Source: Perkinsus olseni
Lineage: Eukaryota > Perkinsozoa > Perkinsida > Perkinsidae
Direction: 5' to 3'
Assembly: GCA_013115135.1 (NCBI GenBank)
Contig: JABANP010000156.1
Coordinates: forward strand, 1-64,000
Length of the DNA: 64,000 nt
Shown: one piece after another, positions 50,461 through 60,627 of the stretch
How positions within the stretch are numbered: position 1 is the first letter of the stretch
Layout: every line of letters starts with the position of its first letter
Program-made: the position numbers and the translations under genes
Notes under the pieces: generated by a model
Seen by the model: the letters and a program-made list of their open reading frames with translations, nothing else
Databases searched by the model: none
What the model was told of the DNA's origin: nothing

Positions 50461-52580
50461 ATGACTCGTGGTGTGCCTCTTCGCTCCGTTGTTTTCGCTC
50501 GGCACTTGCCTATCACCCAAGAAGGGTCGACGAAGAAGACCGGTTGTATTCAGTACAGGGTGCCAGGGAGTGTTGAGGGACGTATCTTTTATCCTGCAGT
50601 CTCGGAAGTTGATCGAGGAACGAAACAGACAACGTGGTTTGCCGATCTTGAACGATATGCGTAAGTTGAGCCGATCGTTGGCTAACAGTGATCGTGACTT
50701 TCAAGTGTTCGCCAAATGATACTAGGGGGAGAGGCAGAGATTTTCAGTCGCTCCTTCCCGGTGCAGCAGGACTGTGAGAGTCGGTTGCTACGCTAGGGTG
50801 AGTTCGACTAGAGGTTTTCATTAGTTCGTTAAACTTCTAGACTTGAAGCATGATGATCGAGGGTCCTCTGGAACAATCTAAATGGGCGACTCCTCAGTGT
50901 CGCTGTCTCCGTTCAGGACTGGCCAGTTGGAGGTCGGCCGAGCTTTGTTTAGAAGATCTCGAGTGATGCTGATCGTTGCTTCGATCTCGGAGTGGATGGT
51001 GAAGATTGTAGCCTATGTTTTGCCGAGGTAGTATCTTGCAATCTTGCATTTCCTTAACGCTGGTTATGTCTTCAGTCGTTTGTTTGTACCGAAGCTGAGC
51101 TCGACTTATGATCGTATCGAGCCGATCGAGGAGGGGTCGCTGCCACTGGTGGTGTTCTCGCATGGACTGACTGGAAATGGCGATGAAAACGCTATGCTGT
51201 GCTCAGCTTTGACTCGTAAGCAGGTATAGTGATTAGTTGGGGAAGCACTTGCCTCTCCATCGAAAGGTATCCGGTTCGATCCTCCCGCGTGCCGTTTAGG
51301 TGAAATTGTCGGAGGTGCTATTGTGGCGGAAGTCCATCATCAGGATGGCTCAGCCTGCGAGGCGGTGGACGAGGACGGCCATGAAATACCGTATGTTCCG
51401 GTAGGTATCTCTCAACCGGGGCACCCAGGTTCGATCCCCGGTGACTTGATTTTAGGACCCCATAGGAAGCCCGGACCCCAGAAGTCTTCGGCCTAAACAA
51501 GTGCGCCAGCGGGCAAATGAGGTGAAGTCGGTGATCGAGTAATACCACAACTTTCGTAATTTATGTATGTGAATATCCAACGGTTTCAGGTATCTCTGTG
51601 CGATCGGGTCCGGTGAGGAGAGCTCGGATCCCTTGCTGAATCGTGTGGCGAGGTTGATCGACCCTCGTCGTATTATCCCTGTTGGTTACTCCTTTGGTGG
51701 TGCTACTGTGGCTGAATATTGTAATAATCGGGAGAATCTTTGAAGCTCGAGTAATGCCAGCCTGATTATGACCTGGTTCTGTTTCATAGTCTACGGATCA
51801 TGGGCCCATGTGCAGGCCATGGCACAGGATTCGAGCACTCAGTTGGGTACTCCCTCAGTGACTTCAGATTGGCGTTGAGTATCTTTCCGGTCCTGACTGC
51901 GCAGTTCTTTCTGTAGGCTCGACAGTCGGCTTGAAGAGGGTTGAGGATAAGTGTGTACCGTGCGCGGTATTGATGGACCCTTGGACGTACGTTACCCCTA
52001 AGGACGGCTCTCAAGGGTTCAGACTACCTGAGAAAGCCCATGATGAAGGTTGGATATGAGGCCGTTCTTATGCGTTTTATGAGAGGCCGAGGTGTTGTCA
52101 GGAATCCAAGTGCCGACGCTGACTCTCAGTAGTGAGGAGTTTATCAAGTCTCCTGATATGCAAGCGGCTACTGTCAACTTGCACAATAGGAGCTTGCAAC
52201 CTGCGAGTTTCGGGGTACGATTTGGTGGAATTTTGGTATGGGATTTGAATGTGCGAGTATTTTAGGTAGTTGATAAGACAAGACATGGCAATTTCATGGA
52301 GCTTTGTTTTTGGATGCCGCAGTTCCTCGTGCCAGTCGCGGCTAGGATTGGATTTTACGATAAGAACAACAAATCTGCGAGAGGTGAGCGGAAGGTTTAT
52401 TATTCTTTAGCGGAGCGAAGTTTTTTATGGGTAGATACTTACCGGAAAATCGTTGCAGCGGTTGCCAATTTCATTCATTTGAAAACTTCTCCGGATGCTC
52501 ACAGTCCGCTGGCACCGCGAATGCGTGGGGGAATATCTAGTGAGAGCAAGATGAGCAAGAGAGGCAATTTGAAGGAGTGA
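50461..52580 (+). CDS. Platelet-activating-factor acetylhydrolase family protein, copy 2 (internal frameshift)
   Basis: Tandem paralogue of the gene at 44820. Exons about 50461-50660, 51076-51215, 51300-51400, 51456-51539, 51606-51750, 51790-51878, 51918-52048, 52102-52214 and 52266-52580, with the same splice phases. The G-Y-S-F-G nucleophile elbow, MDPW Asp region and TRHGNFM His region are all present, and the C-terminal tail is intact to 'SKMSKRGNLKE'. Just after the nucleophile exon it has CGGGAGAATC where copy 1 has CGGAAAGAATC. This one-base loss gives an immediate stop (…NNRENL). So each copy carries a different single-base lesion; they are either both decaying or affected by sequence error. 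Confidence 0.8.
51216..51299 (+). other. 84-nt tRNA-like intron in PAF-AH copy 2
   Basis: GTAAGCAGGTATAGTGATTAG…GGAAGCACTTGCC…CCGGTTCGATCC…GTTTAG. A-box-like, anticodon-arm-like and B-box parts are in tRNA order. Splicing joins '…SALT' to 'EIVGGAIVAEV' through an Arg codon split after its first base, matching copy 1. Confidence 0.78.
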
Positions 52581-52815
52581 CTTTTCCTCGTTCCTTTGGA
52601 GGTTACACACGACCTGCTTGGAGTCGAAATCTTGTTTGATAGATTGGCGCTAAGTATTCCTGTAGATGGTGATTTACTGCATCCTATGGTTTCGCTTTAG
52701 TGTAGTATCCCGTGGTTCGGTGGATAGTCGAGATGGGCGCGCCGCCGGGGCTAGCTATCGGGAGGGCGTGGGCTCAATTCTATGTGCGGCGGTTTCTCAG
52801 TGTTCTTTTATCAAC

Positions 52816-54527
52816 ATGCCAGCCTCTTCGACGTATAGTGACGTGTCCACGGCCGATAGCATCGAGCCGAGCATCCCCGCCCCCTCATCATCACCGCCTC
52901 CCTCGTCGTCTTTAATTAATAAGTCTGGGGGAGATCTGAGTGCAGTGGATTTAATATGTGCTGATATGGACGGGACATTATTATCACCCGATCATAATAT
53001 ACCCGATATAACATTTAATAGGATTAATAAAGCTGATAATAATGGATGTAACAACAACAACAACAAAACCATCATACCAACAATCCCCTGCATCAGGTCC
53101 GGTAGTACCTGCTACTGGCAGAAGTCGTGCCTCAGCTGTCCAATGTTTTGCGCGGGGAGGCATTGACCTGTAATAAACGAGCGAGTCGTGAGTTCGATCC
53201 CCGGTAAGGGTGTTTTCTGCAGTTATTCTCGGCCGGGTATTTATTTGAATGGAGCTATCACCTACGACCATACAGGAGCAGTGGTAGCTGAAAAGATTCA
53301 CTCTTACACAGATGTACCATCGGCGGGGCCTCTCCCTGAGCTTATTCGTATCTTGCATGGTCGACTTGAAGATACGTTGAATGTGAATGTGCTTCTCAGA
53401 TCGTCGAGGCCGTGAGAGTAGTGGAAGGCGTTGATGACGTCGTCGTATTGCTGTATAATGGAGATAGAGTGCTAGCCCCTTATAGCTCGGGGAGAATTGA
53501 GGAGATTTACGGATCGTAAAAAGTGTCGTGTGCGAGGATAGATCCGGGGACCTATTGATTCTGATATAGACTGCATACGCCGTGCCCTGAGGACTGCGGT
53601 TCTTATGAGAAGATGCTTTCGAAGATCCACGATGAAGCGATACCCATCAATCTGGTAGAGTTGGGGGACTGTAGCTGCCTGCATGGAGTTTCCCATGAAA
53701 AACCGACTTCATCCACTCGATCGTCCGACGCTCAGTGTCATTCTCGACTTCTTGCCATATGAATCACTTTAGATCCACTTCATGTCGCTAGAAGGCCGTT
53801 TGCAGGAGGACATGCTGCGGAAGATCAGAACGTTCTCAGAGTAAGCTGTTATTCATGGGACGCGGCGTTAGTCACTAGCACCAATTGCGACTGCAGTTAA
53901 GGGAGCATGTAGTGGGTTCTTGCTATGCTCTCTGCTATGGGCTGTGCTGTGAGGATGTATAATGTATCGCGCTCCTTTGGCCGCGGAACCTCGGAACCGA
54001 TCGGCCGCGGTATTCGTGTGCCGGAAGAGTTCAATAGTGAGAATGACGGGAGCGAAAGGCTCTCGCCGCTGAAAGCTGTACCCTGTGCAGATTGCCAAGA
54101 AGTATCCTTGTCTGAACAGGTCCAGCGGATGTACAGCAGCACAGTCTCTTTGGCGTTCCTGCGATGTGGTGCCCGCGGGGGTGAACAAAGGGCTGGGAGT
54201 GAAAGTTCTGAAGGAAAACCAGGGATGTAAGCAGCGGGGATTGAACCTGGGTTGCTCGGTTGAAAGACCCGAAACTACGCCTGTTGACTCTCAGATAAAC
54301 GAGTAGCATGCATTGGAGACGCCTTGAATGACTTGGAGATGTTGCAGGAGGCTGATGTTCCAGTCGCTATGGGAAACGCCCTGCCCGAAATTAAGGTGAC
54401 GACGAGAGTGATCGATATGTGCCGGATATGGTATTTTCAGAAAATTGCTTCTCTTGAAGTCAACCCGAATTCCAACTCGGAATTGCCGGGCGTGGCCGAT
54501 TTAGTAGACCGCATCCTATCTAGTTAG
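52816..54527 (+). CDS. HAD-superfamily hydrolase, Cof type
   Basis: Likely a phosphatase of the Cof/HAD-IIB group acting on small phosphorylated metabolites. Exon 1 (52816-53047) has a Ser/Pro-rich leader and 'DLICADMDGTLLSPDHNIPD', motif I (DxDGT). Exon 2 (53097-53169) gives 'PVVPATGRSRASAVQ', motif II. Exon 3 (53223 to about 53347) gives 'RPGIYLNGAITYDHTGAVV', the cap start. A further exon from about 53395 reads 'IVEAVRVVEGVDDVVVLLYNGDR'; its exact join is unresolved. The last exons carry 'ALNDLEMLQEADVPVAMGNA' (motif IV, about 54325-54391) and 'LEVNPNSNSELPGVADLV' to the stop at 54527. The middle (53.5-54.3 kb) with motif III is not fully traced. The intron at 53170-53222 contains a T-arm (GTGAGTTCGATCCCCGG). 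Confidence 0.72.
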
Positions 54528-55373
54528 TGAAAGACTTACTCTTTCAAAGGATTATTCCACCACCAGTCGTCAGTTTATCGTTCACCAAGTTTATGTTGTC
54601 CCACCGGCCGAATGTCTGTGTTGTGTTGTTGAGTACGTTCCGCTGACCCTATCTTGGTCCGATGAGAAGCTACGCTCAAGCTAAGCTCAGTCGCTGATGA
54701 CATTGAGACAGGAGATGTAAGATTGGATTCCAGATGGCAAAACCCGGGTGTTGGGTTCTCACTAAGACAGTCTCTTCGCAATAGCTCAGCGGAGCCTGGA
54801 ACAGCGAAGTTGATATAACGGAAACGGACTGAAGGATCGGAAAGTCGGAATCCCGACCAACGCTGTGACGATTGTTCGTGAGGAGACAGCACTCGAGTGC
54901 ACAAAACTCATACGCACGTAGATGCGTGCGCAGCCGTTGCGGTAGCAGACAACGGTTTTATCTGCTGGTGGGCTATTGCACCCGCGGAGTTGGGGTTGCA
55001 GTCTGCAAACTGAATGGAAGGCTCTTGCCAGAGTTCGCTCTCGCTTCCAGTGTCGCCCACACTGTGTGAGATTCCTCCCGCGCTGGATAGTTACTACCCG
55101 AAGCGTACAGTCCTACCCATCGTACGCAGGTCCTTGATGAACTCGCGTCACCCATGAACGCACCTTCACCTCGTCTTTGAGGCTTTGGTGTTCGCGGTTG
55201 GTAAGCTCTATCTTTTACTATCGCGAACTTACTAGGGCGAACGCAATTCCGAGATGCCTAGAGATCAACACGACGTTTAGCGTCGTCAGTCATAGATGGT
55301 CTACGGGGTGATTGATAATAATCTAATTGAGAATCATTGATGCCAATCGACGGGTTTTCACCCATTCTGGCAA

Positions 55374-56760
55374 ATGTCGGCAGTCCGGATCGTCTACATC
55401 CTATCCTTGTGTACCCTCGCTTCTTGTTTGTGGAAGGTCCGTGTGACCTCGACCTCTTCAGCGACTACTACCGTCTCCCCACCGACTACTACCGTCTCCC
55501 CACCGACTACTCACGCGGCCTTCTTACCGACTTCCCCTCCTGCTGTAAAGCCCAGAACAGGTATTCACCGTGGGTATGCAGAATTTTACAAGTTCGTCGA
55601 AGAAGCGTGGTATCGTAAGGAAAAACCCTTCAAGAAATATGGCCGAGCTCATGCGGAGGAGTATACTTGGAGAACGTACATTGACAATCACCTCAAGATG
55701 GGCATCAGGAACTTCGTGCTCGGTTACCTTACCATCACGAGAAGCCGCATTGAATTCGGCGGCGGCACGAGAATGCGTCGGGAATGGGGCCAGACGAGTG
55801 CGTTCAAGTATCTGAGGCGAAACGTGATAGCCAAAGGAGGTCGGATACTGGTCGATATCAAATTCACGGACTTCCACCGGACCGTCTTCGATGAAAGGGT
55901 GTTCATTGAGGAGGTTGCTGAGTTCGTGAGGGAATTCCCTGTTGATGGTTTTCGGATTCATGCAGAGGACAAATCTTCCGAGATACCGGCCTTAAAAGAA
56001 GATGTTTTTGGCTCCTTGAAGGCGCTGCTCAAGACCATTAGGAAGCTAGATATGATTTCAGCGATCTGGTAAGTCTCATTCAGGCTGCCTGATTCTCTCT
56101 TCTCGAAGACGGCGGAGGGAGCTGCTGCTATTAGTGTGATGCTTCTCTGTGCTGTTTCTAGGTTGAAACCTCGCCACTGGGCTGAAATATTCAAACATGA
56201 ACTAGGCGGGCTTGCCGATATCAATTTTCTATCTTTGGACATTCGAGACGATACTGACATACCCGTCTTTAACACCGATCTGTATGCCGAGGAGATTCTT
56301 CTAAACGCCACTAAGGCCGGCATGGCTCCCGACGAGATCGTTCTCTCGGTGAGTGATCTGCGACTCCGATATTGTCTCGTGCTGTTAGATGTTGACCTTC
56401 TTCTCAGAACAATCGCAGTACAGAAGAATCTTCTGTACTGCGCGTAACTCTCGCAGCTTCCTGTCGTAGGTACCTCTCGCCTCGCATGGCTCTATCCCTC
56501 GGCTAGGAAGCTTTGGGTATTCTTCCGCTATACTTGACTATGGTGCAGACCCTGAGGGAGATGGTGTCGTCGCGGCCGACGCGGAGCAGAAGAGCTTCTA
56601 CCACTTCTTATCTCAGAAGCGTGGCATCGATAAGATCCACCTGGCGAGGGACCGTGGCCTACACGGTATATCTGTGGAGAGTGATCGGAGACGTAAACAC
56701 ACTGACCTGATACCGTGGTCTCCGCGTTCCCTCACTCGTGCTCTAGCCACTAACGTCTAA
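55374..56760 (+). CDS. Secreted GH18-like (chitinase-like) protein, copy A (390 aa, three exons)
   Basis: Exons 55374-56068, 56162-56348 and 56470-56760 sum to 1,173 nt in one frame. The N-terminus MSAVRIVYILSLCTLAS is a signal peptide, followed by a Thr/Pro/Ser repeat linker with a short direct repeat. The fold follows GH18: 'GRILVDIKFTD' strand, then 'FPVDGFRIHAED' at the position of the catalytic DxxDxDxE box. There it reads D-G-F-R-I-H-A-E, keeping the first Asp and the acid Glu but with Arg and His in place of the two middle Asps. 'DEIVLSVPLASHG', 'GYSSAILDYGADPEGDG' and 'RGLHGISVESDRR…IPWSPRSL' match late GH18 strands. It is probably catalytically impaired: a lectin-like or otherwise altered secreted protein. 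Confidence 0.68.
56416..56440 (+). repeat. 12-bp-arm palindrome with 1-bp centre in GH18 intron
   Basis: CAGTACAGAAGA A TCTTCTGTACTG. Copy B has only the right half (TTCTTCTGTACTG) at the matching place near 62475-62490, so the left arm arose by inverted duplication in copy A. Confidence 0.85.
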
Positions 56761-56949
56761 ATTGAGCGGTCTGAACGTAGTCTGGCCGATCAGCACCGAT
56801 CGAGTGTTTTTTTGCCTTCTCGCCGACGGCGCTTCCATAACGAAGGTGATTCAGAAAATGAATCTCTGGAGGGCACATTCTAAATTTTCTGAAGAGCTGA
56901 CGCCAATTGAAGTGTAACGTACTACGTTCTAATAACTCGATTACTAGCA

Positions 56950-57205
56950 GCTTTCCCGAGTAGCTGTCAGTCAAAGTTTTCCCGGGAGAGCCTCTCCCTC
57001 TTCGACTCGGTTTAGGTCAGATTTTTCTGTTTTCCCCAGTTTTCCCGGGTAGCCGTCAGTGAAAGTTTTCTCGGGAGAGCCTCTCCCTCTTCGACTCGGT
57101 TTAGATCAGATTTTTCTGTTTTCCCCAGCTTTTCCGGGTAGCTGTCAGTGAAAGTTTTCTCGGGAGAGGCTCTCCCTCTTCCACTCGGTTTAGGTCAGAT
57201 TTCCT
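56950..57205 (+). repeat. 89-bp tandem repeat, about 2.9 units
   Basis: Units start near 56951, 57040 and 57129, each with GTAGCYGTCAGT…CTCTCCCTCTT and ending TTTTCTGTTTTCCCCAG. Single diverged units recur at about 59385-59480 and 63303-63375, each followed by the same small ORF family. The unit's end looks like a polypyrimidine tract plus AG, so each may be a duplicated splice acceptor or leader. Confidence 0.85.
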
Positions 57206-57329
57206 GGTCTCTCTCTGCTTTGAGTTTTCATATTGCAGTGTTGATGAATCAGTTGACGCCATGAGAGAAGGTGTTTCCCGAACATTTGGCTGTAATGAAT
57301 GAAGCCTATTTTCAGACATCGTGAATCAC

Positions 57330-57450
57330 GACCATCATGGAGTCCAGGACATGGACCATCTGGGCGAACGCGAAATCTATCATGACATGATTGGATCCAT
57401 ATCCCGTCTGTCGGGACCCGACATGAGACCCCCATTCGTCTCTAGATGAT
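57330..57450 (+). pseudogene. Member of a small repeated ORF family (copy 1, interrupted)
   Basis: Encodes 'MDHLGEREIYHDMIGSISRL' and then stops. Related copies lie at 59593-59650 (interrupted) and 63481-63765 (longest). All three follow a copy of the 89-bp repeat. Function unknown. Confidence 0.35.
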
Positions 57451-57857
57451 ATTCTGGATCTGGTAACCTGCCCTCTGAGCTCAGCCTGCCATTCTCTGGT
57501 ATTCGGCGACTCACAGCACAGGTCATGTAGCAACTACACTGTAGCTCGATGGTAGATGCAGTGTGTACCACACACTGTGTAGATTGTGGTCGCCTCACAA
57601 TCTGCGGACAAGTTCGAACAGCCTTGCGCTAGAGTCTAGCGCTGTTTGACACAGTGCGAATCACACTTGTGTCGGACCGTCCGACTCGGATGATATAGCG
57701 CTGTAGCTTCTGCAGCTAGGCTGAATTTAGCTGAGTTGCCGGCAGCGACTTACTGCTAGGCTCATTGTTAACGGAGCTGCTGCTCTGCTATTTCAACCTT
57801 CCGTGCAACGGCCTCCAACTTGGATTGGAATCCAATCTTCGGATTATCCAATTTGGA

Positions 57858-58540
57858 TAGTACACCATTTCCAGACCTACTTCGTAAAACCCCAGACCAA
57901 ATTAGTAAATCCCCAGAGCAATTTAATAAAGCACATGCCAAATTAGTAGAACCCCAAAGCAATTTAATAAAGCCCAGACCAAATTAGTAAAACCCCAGAG
58001 CAATTTAGTCGGCTCACGAGATCGGCATCCGGATCGTCCGGGACGATTCGTCCCTCCTCCCGGCCCGGGGACTCCGGCCATGAGTGGCGGGAGAGGCGGT
58101 GGAACGAACGCAGAACGAAGGCAGAGTACCTCCTGCCGTGCTGTGGGAAGTTGCTTCAAAAAGGGGTTGATGCGGTTACTATGCAACTTTGTATACGATG
58201 CTTCAATCACGCCCAAACCTTGTTCCCTCGTTGCTCAGCTATGGAAGGCATGCGTTGGAGCCCCAATTCGAATGTTTAACGATAACTTGAAAAACCTGCG
58301 ATCTTTAGGATACCGAGTGCTTGCTTCATGTAGGCCGATTCTGAGTTTTTCCGTACTATTTAGTGGTTTTTAGGGGCTCTACTAAATTGGTCTTTCATAA
58401 AATCAAATTGCTTTGGGGTTTCACTAATTTGGTCTGGGCTTTATCAAATTGCTTTGGGGTTTTACTAATTTGCTCTGGGCTTTATTAAATTGTTCTGGGG
58501 TTTTACTAAGTAGGTCTGGAAATGGTGTAGTATTGATGAT
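57858..58540 (+). mobile_element. Putative non-autonomous DNA element with long inverted repeats (MITE-like)
   Basis: The left arm starts ACACCATTTCCAGACCTACT and runs on in ~20-bp alternating CCCCAGACCAAATTAGTAAA blocks to about 58012. The right arm from about 58375 to 58535 is its reverse complement, ending AGTAGGTCTGGAAATGGTGT. The ~360-bp interior has no transposase-like frame. The arms are internally repetitive. A clear target-site duplication is not seen (flanks TAGT and AGTA). A perfect 6-1-6-1-6 insertion (58034-58053) lies in the interior. Confidence 0.6.
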
Positions 58541-59144
58541 ATTATGGTCATTTATCATAGACTATGATTCATTGTTATTAGTATGAATGACATTGATTCA
58601 ATGGTAATTTATCATAGTAAAGGGCAGCTATGAAATTGATTCGGCATACCCATCGAGAAAATTTTCGTCGGGCCTTGCTTGAGTTTGGGATTCATCGAAG
58701 AGGGATTCTGGCAGAAATATTGATTTCGTTCTCTCACCATCCCTAGCATGTCCCCGAAACTTCAAGGACTCTCTGCCCGACGAAGTCTGGAGAGAATCAA
58801 TTTGGTTCTCTCTCTCGTTGATTCAACCAACACTCGTATCATAGGAGTCCTATGGAACCCATAGTAGGGATCTCCCAGCCCACCCGGGGGCCGACGGCTG
58901 AGCCGTCACAGCTCTACTGCGAAGCGGCTCCTCTAGAGCCTCTACATCAACGTACGTGCTCGTCACCGCTATCGATGTTCGCGGCCAAGTCTACCCGCTA
59001 GTCCACCGGCGGTAGACTCTGACTGGTCTGACTCCCCTTCCGGTATTCCGAAGGGAATACAAGAGGTAGAGACAAGACAACGTCTTGAAGACATATAGGT
59101 TAGTAAGCTAAGATTATTATAAGGTAACGCTTATTGCTACATGA

Positions 59145-59217
59145 GCTTTTTGTTTGGTGGCGAGACTGAATCAATCTGACAGATCAACTTGATCAGTCTC
59201 GCCGCCAAACAAAAAGC
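59145..59217. repeat. Stem-loop, ~24-bp stem
   Basis: GCTTTTTGTTTGGTGGCGAG…CTCGCCGCCAAACAAAAAGC, arms matching except one G·T position, loop of about 22 nt. Possibly a fold-back element or a structured RNA end. No gene is adjacent. Confidence 0.75.
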
Positions 59218-59592
59218 GACTTGAAGTCGATGTATCACTCACGCACAACCGTTAACTCTTGCAGCGGCCCTCCGGATCTGCTGCGTTCTCTCGCTCTCTA
59301 CTTTTGCGGCGCAAAGTAGTGAGATTGGAGCCCCGCACTGATTGACAACCACTCGGAGGGTCCACTCCAGAACAGAGAGAAGGTCAGATTTTTCTGCTTT
59401 CCCCAGCTTTCCCGAGTAGCTGTCAGTAAGGGCTTTTTCGGGATAGCCTCTCAATCTTCCACTCGGTTCAGATCGGAATTTTCTGACTTTCCCTTGTGTT
59501 GAGTTTCCATACCATCGTGCGGATGAATCGCTCGAGGCCATGTAAGAGAACGTGTCTCGAATACTTGGCTCTAATTTCGAACTTCATGAACC

Positions 59593-59740
59593 ATGACTAT
59601 CATTGACCATCTGGACGAGCGCGAAGCCTACCATGGCATGATTAGATAGTCCAATCCAATCCAATTTGGATTGAGTTTGCGGTCGTCCGTGTCCCGACTA
59701 TCGGTACGGTACCGACGGTACCCGAGTCGGGTCACCCGAC
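59593..59740 (+). pseudogene. Member of a small repeated ORF family (copy 2, interrupted by palindromic insertions)
   Basis: 'MTIIDHLDEREAYHGMI' then a stop. Relative to copies 1 and 3 the following stretch has been expanded by two overlapping perfect 6-1-6-1-6 insertions (59702-59721 and 59720-59739) and a further ATCC/GGAT palindrome at about 59655-59680. Confidence 0.4.
59702..59739 (+). repeat. Two overlapping 6-1-6-1-6 insertions
   Basis: CGGTAC G GTACCG A CGGTAC (59702-59721) and ACCCGA G TCGGGT C ACCCGA (59720-59739) share two bases, so one event landed beside another. Confidence 0.93.
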
Positions 59741-60426
59741 GTATAAACCCCCTTCGTCTCCAGATGATAATCCAATCTTGGTAACCTGATCTCTCAGAGG
59801 TCATTCCGAACAAATTTCCGGAATTTCCGAACAAATAACAGAATCTGTTTTTCTGTTCAAATGCGGAAAGCGTGCGCCCGAGGAGAAAAATTTAAAAAAC
59901 TGCCCGTTTTGGCCCGAATTTGAAGTATTTTCATGGCTCCTCTCTGCCATCGTGTTGCGGGCTAGCCGACTAATGTACGAGGGAGCTCCCAGCTATACCT
60001 TCAGCCTCGATGCATGACTTTTTCCAGCAATATTCTGTTCGTGCTTGAGTGATTCCCCGAATACTTCAAATATTACAAATGTGTGCCAAATCATGTCGCA
60101 TGATTCATGTGTCCGACAGCCAACCTGTGAGTTCCGCGAGCTTGATAGGTTGAACTTCATACTGAAAGATAGTCCGCTGCCCGAGACCGAGATCCGAAGC
60201 CCCTACCACTTGTTGAATGTTGTTGCACAGAGGATATGAGATGTGATCACAGTATCACCGTGCACTGTGTAGATTTCGGGTGTACTGTGTATTGACCGAG
60301 AGTTCTGAAAGAGAAGCTTGGATGTAAGCAGCGGGGATTGAACCTGGGTTGTTCGGTTGAAAGAGTGAACCCGGAACTACGCCTGTTCAATCTCAGATAA
60401 ACGAGTAGCATGTTTTAGAGACGCAT

Positions 60427-60627
60427 TGAATGATTTGGAGATGCTGCAGGAGGCTGATGTTCCAGTCGCTATGGGAAACGCCCTGCCCGAAATTAAGGTG
60501 ACGACGAGAGTGATCGATATGTGCCGGAGATGACATTTCAGAAAACTGCTTCTCTTGAAGTCAACCCGAATTCCAACTCGGAATTGCCGGGTGTGGCCGA
60601 TCTAGTAGACCGCATCCTATCTAGTTA
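60427..60627 (+). pseudogene. Orphan 3' end of the HAD hydrolase gene
   Basis: Repeats 'ALNDLEMLQEADVPVAMGNA' and the final exon 'LEVNPNSNSELPGVADLVDR' to the stop. The motif I, II and cap exons are absent upstream, so it is a truncated by-product of the duplication. Confidence 0.8.

Larger units (their letters stand above)
54210..56760 (+). repeat. Tandem segmental duplication, ~6.1 kb period, copy A
   Basis: From GGATGTAAGCAGCGGGGATT (54223) through the GH18-like gene, the sequence recurs from 60320 with an offset of about 6.1 kb and lower identity than the 5.0-kb pair. The breakpoint cuts the HAD gene, so only its last exons are duplicated. Confidence 0.85.
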
